A DNA stretch of 18,596 nucleotides from assembly GCA_034676185.1 (NCBI GenBank), contig JAUCCN010000019.1, positions 1 to 18,596 on the forward strand. The letters run 5' to 3'. The notes under the pieces were generated by a model. That model did no database searches. It had not been told where the DNA came from and saw only the letters and a list, made by a program, of their open reading frames with translations. The first letter of the stretch is position 1. The number at the start of each line of letters is the position of its first letter. This DNA comes from UBA7396 sp034676185 (GTDB lineage Bacteria; Patescibacteriota; Gracilibacteria; BD1-5; UBA6164). This document shows, piece after piece, positions 1-7,862 of the stretch. Position numbers and translations under genes: made by a program.

Positions 1-260
1 GGAGTAATTCATTTTTCTTGCATAAGTGCTCTTATATCTTTTCCAGCATCAATTTCTTTTTGTAATTCATCTTTTGTCATTCAGAGTCTTTCTGCCATTT
101 GAGTAAGTCTTTCTTCTGTCATTTCCATATTTCATCTTCCAAATCAACTTCAAGGTCACATTTGTGATGAAATAGGTTTACTAAAAAAATATGAATATGA
201 AAGTGCTATTACTACTCATATTCCTATTCCTATAAAAAAAGAAATTAGTTTTTCTTGCAT
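1..260 (-). CDS. Small membrane-anchored protein, partial (3' end outside window)
   Basis: The reading frame opens with ATG at 258-260 and runs off the left edge without a stop, giving 86 complete codons when UGA is Gly. Residues 4-26 form one hydrophobic segment (LISFFIGIGIGVVIALSYSY), probably a membrane anchor or uncleaved signal. A Gly/Met-rich stretch follows, then a charged helical part (EMTEERLTQMAERLGM, KDELQKEIDAGKDIRALMQE). At least four glycines in the linker, plus the Gly of ERLGM, are UGA codons. I do not recognise the family; the Met/Glu-rich helix suggests a short extracytoplasmic helical domain. It lies 66 bases downstream of the peroxiredoxin on the same strand, with a terminator hairpin between them, so it probably has its own transcript or depends on readthrough. 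No Shine-Dalgarno site precedes the start. Confidence 0.7.
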
Positions 261-275
261 ATTTGTAAAATAAAA

Positions 276-308
276 AAATAAGTCTTGTAGATAATACAAG
301 ACTTATTT
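276..308 (-). terminator. Rho-independent terminator after peroxiredoxin lipoprotein
   Basis: A perfect 14-bp inverted repeat (276-289 with 295-308) has a 5-base loop. On the minus strand it is followed at once by a T-rich run at 261-275. It lies 18 bases after the stop of the 327-923 gene and before the start of the 1-260 gene. Confidence 0.85.
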
Positions 309-326
309 AAGAAGTAAGTAAGAGAA

Positions 327-923
327 TTATTTATTTTTAATGAAATCATAAATTCTATCCGCATGTCCTACTGCTTCAACATCATAAAATGCATGAAGTG
401 GAGTTCCATTTTGATCAATAATTACTGTAGAGCGAATAATATCTGTAACTTCATCTCCATTTCCATATGTAGTCAATTCTCATAAAGCTCCAAATTCTTT
501 GAGCAAATCAGAATTGGTATCTTGAATGAGTTTTATTTTTAAACTATTTGCTTCAGCAAAAGCCTTATGAGATTCAATATCATTTTTTGAAACTCCTATA
601 ATTTGATATCAAAGTTTTGAAAATTCATCTATTTTTGCAGAAAAATCAAGAGCTTGAATCGTACAGTTTGGAGTAAAATCAAGAGGATAAAAATATACAA
701 TCGTATAAGGAGTTTGTGAAATTAAATCTCAAAATGTATCTTCCTTAAAACTCAAATTTAAACTATCTAAATAATGATATTTTTTTGTAATATCAATAGA
801 AATACTTCCAGTTGAAGATTCTACTAAAGCAGAATTATTAACTTCTTCTTTATTATTCTCACTTGTTTGAGAACAAGAAGCCATAAATACTAAAAGAGAC
901 AACACTAAAATAATCTTTTTCAT
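327..923 (-). CDS. bcp: Thioredoxin-dependent peroxiredoxin, Bcp/AhpC-TSA family, lipoprotein
   Basis: This 198-residue protein should reduce hydroperoxides through a peroxidatic cysteine. Residues 1-17 are a lipoprotein signal (basic start, hydrophobic core, lipobox MASC, lipidated Cys17), so the enzyme is predicted to be anchored on the outer face of the membrane. A Ser/Asn/Glu-rich linker to about residue 40 precedes the AhpC/TSA fold. The active site YFYPLDFTPNCT (residues 77-88) places the peroxidatic Cys at 87; the usual Bcp motif has Gly where Asn86 stands. The resolving Cys found five residues later in E. coli Bcp is Leu here, and no other Cys exists in the mature protein except Cys17, so it looks like a 1-Cys enzyme. 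The ending HAFYDVEAVGHADRIYDFI fits the family. UGA codons at 65 and in KLGYQ encode conserved Gly. A good promoter lies upstream and a terminator downstream, giving a monocistronic unit. Confidence 0.88.
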
Positions 924-976
924 AATAAAGTTTTATCTAAATAAACATATAAAAATACTTTTCTATATATAAAAAC

Positions 977-1004
977 ATATTAATATTTTCAATATATTTG
1001 TCAA
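977..1004 (-). promoter_or_regulatory. Sigma70-type promoter for peroxiredoxin lipoprotein
   Basis: On the minus strand there is a perfect -35 TTGACA (999-1004), a 16-base spacer and a -10 TAATAT (977-982). This gives a leader of about 45 bases before ATG 923. The rest of the 924-1182 gap is very AT-rich, with no gene I can support. Confidence 0.65.
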
Positions 1005-1055
1005 ATTTTAGTTTGATATCTATTTTTATTTTTTTACAAATCAATTATTTTTTAT

Positions 1056-1083
1056 TTGAAATTTTTTAATTTTTTTATATAAC
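1056..1083 (+). promoter_or_regulatory. Candidate promoter for LCP/PBP unit
   Basis: TTGAAA (1056-1061), a 16-base spacer and TATAAC (1078-1083) lie about 100 bases upstream of the LCP start. In such AT-rich sequence chance matches are likely. A 19-codon ORF (1109-1168, ends in TAA) sits in the leader, but nothing else supports it as a gene. Confidence 0.4.
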
Positions 1084-1182
1084 ATAGATTATACGGAATA
1101 AAAAAATAATGAAAAAAGATGTATTAAAGTGTACAAATTGAATTTTAAGTGATTATTCCATATTATAACTTTATCTGAAACA

Positions 1183-2661
1183 ATGTTTAAAAAGAAAAAA
1201 ATTTGAAAATCAAATAAAAATAACAAAATTGATGTAAGTAATCTGATAAAAATACAAAAATGATTTATAAAATCAAATGAAACTAAAAGCTCGTTTATAA
1301 AACTTTTTCTGCTCGTAAGCTTAGTTATTATAAGTCTTTTTTGATTTTGAATTTTAAAACAAATTTCAAATATAAAATTTGATTTAGACAGTATTATAGG
1401 ATTTGCTTGATTTGATCTTAAATTTAATGAAATTCAAAATGAGTCTACTATAAAAAAATCAACTGATGGAAAAACAAATATTTTAATTATAGGAAGATGA
1501 TGACAAGAAAATGACGCTCCAGAATTAACAGATTCTATTTTAGTCGCATCTATAAATTATGATAAAAAATCAGTTTCAATGTTTTCCGTGCCAAGAGATT
1601 TATATGTGGAATATCCAACAGGATGAGCTGGGAAAATAAATGAAACTTATTTTAGAGGATTAAGAAAATATAAAGACGAATTTGAATGAATTAATACATT
1701 AAAAGAAGTACTTACAAAAATTACTGGTGAAGAAATTCATTATTTTGTAAATCTTGATTTTGATGGATTTAGAAAAATTATTGATACTGTATGATGAATT
1801 GATATTGATGTTCCAGAAGCTATTGTTGATACTACTTATCCTGGACCAAATTGGAGCTATCAAACTTTTAAAATAGAGGCTTGAGCTCAAACTCTGGATG
1901 GAGCTACTGCCTTAAAATATGCTCGTTCTCGTCATTCAACGAGTGATTTTGATAGATCTCTCAGACAACAACTTATTATAAAAGCTATTAGAGAAAAAGC
2001 TCTTTCTTTAGAGCTTATTACCTCCCCAAGTAAAATAAAATCTATTTATAGTATTGTAAATGATCACATCTTAACTGACTTAGATCTTTCACAAATGATT
2101 CAACTTGCTCTCTTTGTAAAAGATATTCCAAAAGAAAATATTGTAAGCTCAAATCTCAATGATACCTGTTTTTATGGAAGTAGTGTTTGTGAAAAAGGAG
2201 GATTTCTCTATGTTCCTCTAAGAGCAGATTTTGGATGAGCTTCTGTACTCCTGCAAGATGGAGGAACAAAAACAAATCCTTCTAATTATTCAAAACTTAT
2301 ACAATACACTAATCTTGTTTTTAACTATCCTCTTACTTACAGTGAAAATCTAAAAGTAAATATATTCAATGCAACTGGAGTTTGATGACTAGCAAATGAA
2401 GTAGCAAATAGTCTAAAGAAATATGGATTTAATATACCATCTAAAAATTCAGTGTGAAATACTTCTTGAGATAAATATGAAAAATCAAAAATACTCTATT
2501 CTACTGGAAGTTGATGAGTAAAACCAGAAACTGTAGAAGCACTTGAACTTTTTATATTCTGAGGAAGTGAAAATGTTGAATCTCTTCCAAAATATTCAAC
2601 TGATAGTGATGTACAAATAGAAATTATTATTGGAAATGATTATAAATTTTTAAATTTTTAA
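1183..2661 (+). CDS. LytR-CpsA-Psr (LCP) family protein with LytR_C domain
   Basis: LCP enzymes transfer undecaprenyl-linked glycopolymers onto peptidoglycan at the outer face of the membrane. The protein is 492 residues under table 25. A basic N-terminus is followed by one membrane helix at about 38-58. The LCP domain spans about 98-270: NILIIGRGG (99-107), LTDSILVASIN (116-125), the VPRDLY motif with Arg138, the GGIDIDVPEA strand (204-213), ALKYARSRHS with Arg248 and Arg250, and DRSLRQQLIIKAI (257-269). These carry the Arg and Asp residues that bind pyrophosphate and metal in the family. The C-terminal part, about 388-488 (VNIFNATGVGGLANEVANSL), matches the LytR C-terminal domain. Many invariant Gly codons are UGA. 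The PBP gene starts 49 bases downstream with no terminator between, so the two are probably co-transcribed. ATG 1183 is the first start after in-frame stops; no Shine-Dalgarno site is seen. Confidence 0.92.
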
Positions 2662-2710
2662 TTACAAAAGAATAAAAAAGCCTCCTATCTATATTCTTAA
2701 TTCTAACATT

Positions 2711-5700
2711 ATGTGATTCAAAACTATTAAAATCAGAAAAAAAAGGAGATATACTAAAAAAAATAATTCTGCACTACTCAATAAAATTATTTTATATTCT
2801 ATTTTATGATTTTTTTTGATAATAGCATCTATTATTGGTTTTATTTACATAAAAGTTATAAAACCTCTTCCAAGTATTAGTAATTTGGAAGAAATGGATA
2901 TAAAAGAAGCTTCCATTATGTATGATAAAAATGGAAGTGAGCTCTACACTCTTTTTTGAGATGAAAAAAGGACGTATGTAAATTACAACCAAATCTCAAA
3001 AAATATGGTCAATGCTATTGTTGCTTGAGAAGATAAAAGATATTGGGAAAATCCTTGAATTGATGTGATTGGTTTATTCAGAGCATTATTTTATGGTATT
3101 ATTGGAAAAAATGAATGATTTTGATGAACCTCAACTCTCACTCAACAACTTATTCGTAATACTATTATTGAAAATAGAAGTTCTTCTGAATCATTTTCTG
3201 ATAAAATTGAAAGAAAAATTAAAGAATTTTATCTTGCCTATAAACTCACTAATGAAGCTTCAAAAGAAAAAATTCTAGAACTCTATCTCAATAAAATTCC
3301 TTTTTGAAGTAATGCTTTTTGAATTGAACAAGCAAGTTTGACCTTTTTTTGAAAAAGAGCAGCTGATTTAAGCGTGTTAGAGTGAAGTATGCTCGCTAGT
3401 ATACCAAAATGACCAACATACTATTCTCCGTACAATTATTATACAAGGCTCGTTTGAAATCTCTATACATATCCAAAATGAGATGTAAATAGTATTATCA
3501 ATCTCATTAAAAAAACAGAATTAAAAGAAAATAAAGCATTGGTTGAAAAATTTACATCTTTTATTTCCGGATTAAAATGAACTCGTTTATGAGAAAATGG
3601 AATTTTACTTTGTAATCTTAATAAGGAAAATTTCAAAAAAAATATAAGTATTGATAAAGATGGATGTAGTATTATGAATTATTCAGATTTACTTTCATTT
3701 TTAAATAATATTATTTTAGAAGTTGGTGAAAATAGATTAGAGTATCAAACAGGAAGAAAAGATTTTATTCTTTGAAGAATGCTGGAAGATAATTATATAA
3801 ATTTTGATGAATACAAAGAAAATATTCTTTCTAGTATTGGTTTTGAATTCAAAGAATATAGAGAAAATATAAAATATCCTCATTTTGTTATGTATGTAAA
3901 AGAATATTTAGTAGCAAAATATGGAGAAGAACTGTTAGAAGAATGAGGACTCAAAATCTATACTACTCTGGATTCAGATTTACAAATGAAAGCAGAAGAA
4001 TTAGTAAGAAATCAAGTAAAAAGTAATGCAGAAAAATTTGATTCTAATAATGCAGCTCTCATTAGTATAGATAATGCAACCTGAGATATTATTGCTTATG
4101 TATGATGAGCTGATTATTTCAATAAAGATATTGATGGAAATGTAAATATACTCAATTCAAAAAGACAACCTGGAAGTAGTTTTAAACCTTTTGTATATGC
4201 ACTTGCAATTGATAAAAATCCTTTTGGTCCACATACTCCAATATATGATATTCCAACTACTTTTCCAGGAAATTATGAACCTAAAAATTTTAATGGAAGA
4301 TTTTCTTGAAAAATGACTCTTATGACTGCACTGAATCATTCAAGAAATATTCCTGCTATTAAACTCTATTTTCTGGCTTGAGAACAAAAAGGGATCATTG
4401 ATTATTTAAAAACTACTTGAGTAAAATCTTTAGATGAAAAATTTTATTATTGAGCACCTCTTGCCCTATGAACTTGAGAAATGACACCTTTAGAAATGGC
4501 ATGAGCTTATAGTGTTTTTGCAAATATGTGAAATAAAGTAGAAATTAATCCTATTTTAAAAATTTTTGATAGTAAAGGTTTGCTAATCGAAGAAAAAAAG
4601 AAATCTGCTTGAGTGAAAGTATTAGATGAAAAAACAGCTTATATTATGAATTATATTTTATCTGCTACCTATTCAAGACCTGATGAATTTTGGAATGCAA
4701 ATTTAAGTTTAAAAGATAGACAAGCATGAGCAAAAACAGGAACTTCAAATAAAACCTATATCACAAATGGAAGAAAAGAACTTTTTCCTTGAGATTTGTG
4801 GACTGCTTGATATACTCCTCAGATTACTACTATAGTTTGGGCTTGAAATACAAATGGGAAAGCTATAAAACTTGCTTGAGATTGATTAAACGGTGCTGCT
4901 CCAATATGGAAACAATTTATGGAATATGCTCATGCAAAAAAAGAAAAATTAACTTGGAAAATACCAGAAGGACTAAAATATACAAAAATTTCAAAAATTT
5001 CAGGGCTTCTTGCTCCAGAATGATTTGAACCAAGCCTCACAGTTGAAAGTTTATTTAAAAATAGACCTACTGAATATGATACGAGTTTACAACTTATACA
5101 AGTTGATGCATTATGTAATGGGAAAGTAACTCCAGATACCCCTGCTTCTGCTATAAAATCATGATATTATATTGCTTATCATTCTATTGATCCAAATAAT
5201 ACCGTATGGGAAGAATGAGTACAAAAATGGGCAAAAGAAAATGGCTATAAAGAATTTTGAAACATTCCAAATATTATTTCTGATTATAAAGATGTAGAAT
5301 GTAAAAGAGATAAAACTCTTATAGCAAATTCAAATATACAAATCAAATCAAAAATAGAATCAAAAGAAACATTTATTAATGGATATAATTATGTAGAACT
5401 TGCTTATAGTAGTAGCAATCCGATAACAAAATTACAAATCCTACTCTGAGATAATATCATTCAGGAAATAAATACTGATGGAAAAAACAATGGAGTATAT
5501 GCTTGAGGAATAAATATTCCTTCTTGATATTCATGAGATTATACCCTTACTATAAGAGCAATAGATATAGTATATATGTCTTGAGAAGAAAAAAAAGATA
5601 TTAATATTGTTGTAAAAGATACAAAACCACCTATAATTACTGTTACAAATCCAGAAAAAGACTCTATTTCTCTCTATGATGATCAATATTTTAATCTCAG

Positions 5701-5914
5701 ATGATCTGTTCAAGACAGATCAAAAATAAAGACTATAAATATATATCTGGATGGAAGTGCCTATAAAATGTGAATAGAAGCAAGAGAATTTGCTCTTGAA
5801 ATAAATAAAGATCTTTCACTGCCAATATGAAGTCATATTATTAAAATAGAAGCCGTTGATTTATTTTTTAATAAATCTGAAAAAAATATTTTCTTGGAAA
5901 TTATGCCAAAATAA
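2711..5914 (+). CDS. Bifunctional class A penicillin-binding protein (GT51 + transpeptidase) with C-terminal Ig-like domains
   Basis: This 1067-residue enzyme polymerises and cross-links peptidoglycan. A basic cytoplasmic start and a membrane helix (about 25-48) lead to the GT51 domain (about 80-250). Its catalytic Glu107 lies in GEDKRYWENPGID, where Asn replaces the usual His, and it continues with GGTSTLTQQLIRN and LELYLNKIPFGSNAFGIEQA. The transpeptidase (about 420-720) has SxxK at Ser489-Lys492 (RQPGSSFKPF), SRN at 544-546 and KTG at 675-677 (AKTGTSNKTY). After an intervening region, about 880-1067 looks like two Ig-like beta domains (VKDTKPPIITVTNPEKDS; SHIIKIEAVDLF), longer than a minimal PBP1a. 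The start codon is followed directly by UGA (Met-Gly). Domain order resembles PBP1a/PBP1c; I cannot choose between them. It follows the LCP gene and ends before the peroxiredoxin promoter. Confidence 0.93.
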
Positions 5915-5955
5915 AAGGATAAACTTACTCAATATAAAAATTACAAGAAAATCTT

Positions 5956-5983
5956 TTGACTTAAAAATATTTTTCTATAGAAT
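5956..5983 (+). promoter_or_regulatory. Promoter for 2-Cys peroxiredoxin
   Basis: TTGACT (5956-5961), a 16-base spacer and TAGAAT (5978-5983) give a predicted start at about 5989-5991, directly beside the 5992-6006 palindrome. The leader to ATG 6039 would be about 50 bases. Confidence 0.6.
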
Positions 5984-5986
5984 AGG

Positions 5987-6017
5987 CTTAATGAGAATAA
6001 TTCTCATTAAGTTTTTT
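5987..6017 (+). terminator. Hairpin with T run: terminator of the PBP transcript (overlaps Fur-like box)
   Basis: An 11-bp stem (5987-5997 with 6001-6011) and 3-base loop is followed by a run of six T at 6012-6017. It lies 72 bases after the PBP stop. It could end transcription from upstream, but it sits downstream of the peroxiredoxin promoter, where a strong terminator would attenuate that gene. Confidence 0.55.
5992..6006. promoter_or_regulatory. Perfect 7-1-7 palindrome, Fur/PerR-like box
   Basis: TGAGAATAATTCTCA is a perfect 7-1-7 inverted repeat. It matches the published 7-1-7 Fur-family consensus TGATAATNATTATCA at 12 of 14 defined positions. It sits at the predicted transcription start of a peroxiredoxin gene, where a bound repressor would block transcription. 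No Fur or PerR gene is visible in the window, so regulator identity is inference. The same bases also form the hairpin described at 5987-6017. Confidence 0.45.
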
Positions 6018-6038
6018 ATTTATTAATATGTATGAAAT

Positions 6039-6650
6039 ATGGATGATTTTGAATTCTATAATAATATTGTAAAAATTGATACTCCTGCTCCATTATTTAC
6101 TCTTCCTGCTTATGATCCTATAAAAGATGATGAAACAAAAGTATCTTTAGAAGATTTAAAATGAAAATGGACAGTATTATTTTACTATCCTGCTGATTTT
6201 ACATTTGTTTGTCCAACTGAATTAAAAGATATGGCAGATGCAAAAGCTAAATTTGATGAACTTGGAGTAACAGTTCTTGCTGCTTCAACAGATACTACTT
6301 TCTCTCATAGAGCTTGGGTAAGACATGAAAAACTCATGGAAAACTTCCCTTATACTATGCTTGCTGATCATAATACTTGAGTAGCTGATTTATATAATAT
6401 TTTAGACGAAGAAAGTGGTATTGCTGGAAGATGAACATTTATCATTGATCCTGATTTAATAGTGAGAGGAATTGAAGTAACTTCTGGCCCTCTTGGAAGA
6501 AATAGTGATGAACTTATTAGAAAAATTGAAGCTCTTCAATTTATGAGAAATAATCCAGGAACTGCTTGTCCTGCTAAATGGGCAATTGGTGCAAAAACTT
6601 TAAAACCATCAATTAAAATTGCTGGAGAAGTATACGAACAATTAAACTAA
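6039..6650 (+). CDS. Typical 2-Cys peroxiredoxin (AhpC/Prx1 family)
   Basis: A 203-residue cytoplasmic peroxiredoxin without a signal peptide. The peroxidatic Cys58 lies in YYPADFTFVCPTELKDMA, which carries the canonical PxxxTxxCP signature. The resolving Cys177 lies in PGTACPAKW near the C-terminus, as in typical 2-Cys enzymes that work as obligate dimers. RGTFIIDPDLIVRGIEV is the conserved strand region. Resolving and peroxidatic cysteines are both intact, unlike the lipoprotein peroxiredoxin at 327-923. The start is fixed by a TAA at 6024-6026 in the same frame; ATG 6039 is the first start after it and has no Shine-Dalgarno site. Promoter and Fur/PerR-like palindrome lie just upstream, suggesting peroxide or iron control. 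A terminator follows, so it is probably monocistronic. The electron donor (AhpF, thioredoxin) is not in the window. Confidence 0.93.
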
Positions 6651-6690
6651 TTTTTAAAATAATTTTAGATTATATTCAAAAATTAAACTA

Positions 6691-6722
6691 AAAAAGTCTA
6701 GATAAAAAAGTCTAGACTTTTT
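6691..6722 (+). terminator. Rho-independent terminator after 2-Cys peroxiredoxin
   Basis: A 12-bp perfect inverted repeat (6691-6702 with 6711-6722, core AGTCTAGA/TCTAGACT) with an 8-base loop ends in TTTTT and a further T run. It lies 40 bases after the peroxiredoxin stop. Confidence 0.8.
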
Positions 6723-6736
6723 GTTTTAGAAAAAGT

Positions 6737-6764
6737 TTGAAAAATCTCATTTTTTTATTAGTAT
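6737..6764 (+). promoter_or_regulatory. Candidate promoter for the glucosaminidase gene
   Basis: TTGAAA (6737-6742), a 16-base spacer and TAGTAT (6759-6764) precede ATG 6794 by 29 bases. The gene sits between two terminators, so it needs a promoter in this interval. Confidence 0.4.
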
Positions 6765-6781
6765 GAAGTCCCTAAAACTTT

Positions 6782-6786
6782 GAGGA
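6782..6786 (+). promoter_or_regulatory. Shine-Dalgarno site GAGGA of the glucosaminidase gene
   Basis: GAGGA ends 7 bases before ATG 6794, the standard distance. No other gene start in the window has such a site, which supports a different origin for this gene. Confidence 0.55.
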
Positions 6787-6793
6787 TCTTGTA

Positions 6794-7282
6794 ATGAAGT
6801 GCCGATTGTGTAAATATCTATTTTTTGTATTTCTCACCATATTTTCTAGCATATCAAATGCTAAATGTGGTGATATGGAATACATAACTTGGATAAGTGA
6901 AATAATTGAACATAAAAAAGTGAAACTTGGTGGTTTAGCGAAACAGATTCCTACATCCCTTGCAGTAGCTCAAGCTGCTCACGAAACAGGATATGGTAAA
7001 AGCTATTCAGCCAAAAAAAGAAATAATCACTTTGGATTAACCTATAAAAAAGGCTACTCTGTCTTTTCTACAGCAAAAGAAAGTGCTGAAAAATACCTAG
7101 AAACATTGACTGAGAATAATAGCTATGAAAATCTTCAAAAAAAACTCAAAGCGGGGGAAGATAATCCTTTTCAGTTGTTACAAATCATAGCTCCTATCTA
7201 TGCTGAAGATAAGGATTATGCAAAACGAGTCTCAGCTATGATTAGAAGTTGCGATTTGAGACAATTAGATTGAACTTTGTAA
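6794..7282 (+). CDS. Secreted glucosaminidase-domain peptidoglycan hydrolase, probable lateral transfer
   Basis: The protein has a signal peptide (residues 1-23, likely cleaved after SNA) and a compact glucosaminidase domain of the FlgJ/Bax type (Pfam PF01832). The motif SLAVAQAAHETGYGKS (55-70) contains the probable catalytic Glu64, followed by NNHFGLTYKKGYSVF. Cys25 and Cys153 could form a disulfide. It should cleave the glycan strand of peptidoglycan, either its own or a neighbour's. Oddities point to transfer from a standard-code bacterium. The first 159 codons contain no UGA; the eight Gly are GGT x4, GGA x2, GGC and GGG, whereas neighbours use GGA and UGA. CGA arginine codons and GCG alanine occur, a Shine-Dalgarno site is present, and the terminator is GC-rich. 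A UGA at 7271-7273 would be the stop in the standard code; in this host it reads as Gly and adds Gly-Thr-Leu before TAA, giving 162 residues. Confidence 0.88.
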
Positions 7283-7291
7283 GATTCAATC

Positions 7292-7317
7292 AAAATCCCC
7301 GCTTTCGCGGGGATTTT
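7292..7317. terminator. GC-rich bidirectional terminator
   Basis: An 11-bp perfect stem (7292-7302 with 7307-7317, core ATCCCCGC/GCGGGGAT) has a TTTC loop and flanking A and T runs. It is the most GC-rich element in the window and lies 9 bases after the glucosaminidase stop. On the other strand it also follows the stop of the 7326-7790 gene. It probably arrived with the glucosaminidase gene. Confidence 0.85.
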
Positions 7318-7325
7318 TCTTACTA

Positions 7326-7790
7326 TTATTTTTTTAGTTTTGATTTTAAATCATCAATATAGGCAATAAGTTTCTTTTTTGTTTGTTCTACTTTTTCAGG
7401 AGCAGTATCTTTTAATTCTTCTAAATCTTCCAATTTTTGATTATAAAATTTTTCTAATTTTTCAATTCATTCTTCTGCATAATCTTTTCATTTCCCTTTA
7501 TATTCCTCAAATATATCTTCTGCTTTTTCTTTATAATCTTCTGCTAATTGAAGCAGCTCCTCCTTCTTTTTGAGAAGAAGTGCTTTATTTTCAGTAGAAA
7601 ATAAGCTATTAAATAAATTTTTATGTATTTCAATAAAATTATTGAATAATACTTTTATACTATCATCTCAAGATTTTTTTGCCTTTACTATCTCAGATTC
7701 TATTTCTTTAGGATTTTTTTTATTATAAAGTAAAGCTGCTGCTACTCAACTTGCATACACTCATAATAAAACAAGTAATTTTTTATTCAT
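7326..7790 (-). CDS. YtxH-like membrane-anchored coiled-coil protein
   Basis: A 154-residue protein. Residues 4-21 (KLLVLLGVYASGVAAALL) form a short glycine-containing hydrophobic segment, followed directly by YNKKNP, as in YtxH-domain proteins. The remainder is highly charged and helical with Lys/Glu repeats (KKKEELLQLAEDYKEKAEDI, EKLEKFYNQKLEDLEELKD), likely a coiled coil. YtxH proteins are small, mostly uncharacterised, and in some bacteria stress-linked; no enzymatic role is implied. It has its own promoter (7822-7849) and shares the terminator at 7292-7317. Several Gly are UGA, so it is native or fully adapted to the host code. The family call rests on layout more than on sequence identity. 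Confidence 0.7.
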
Positions 7791-7821
7791 AATGTAATAG
7801 TTAATTATTAAAGCATATATT

Positions 7822-7849
7822 ATTGTATTATTTTTTATAGTAAAGTCAA
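7822..7849 (-). promoter_or_regulatory. Promoter for YtxH-like gene
   Basis: On the minus strand TTGACT (7844-7849), a 16-base spacer and TACAAT (7822-7827) give a leader of about 25 bases before ATG 7790. It lies in the 72-base gap after the Fic gene. Confidence 0.65.
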
Positions 7850-7862
7850 AATATATATCATT

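Noticed and set aside
1109..1168. 19-residue ORF with ATG and TAA in the LCP leader, a possible leader peptide
   Set aside because: Too short, no ribosome site, no amino-acid run or attenuator hairpin; chance ORFs are common in AT-rich sequence.
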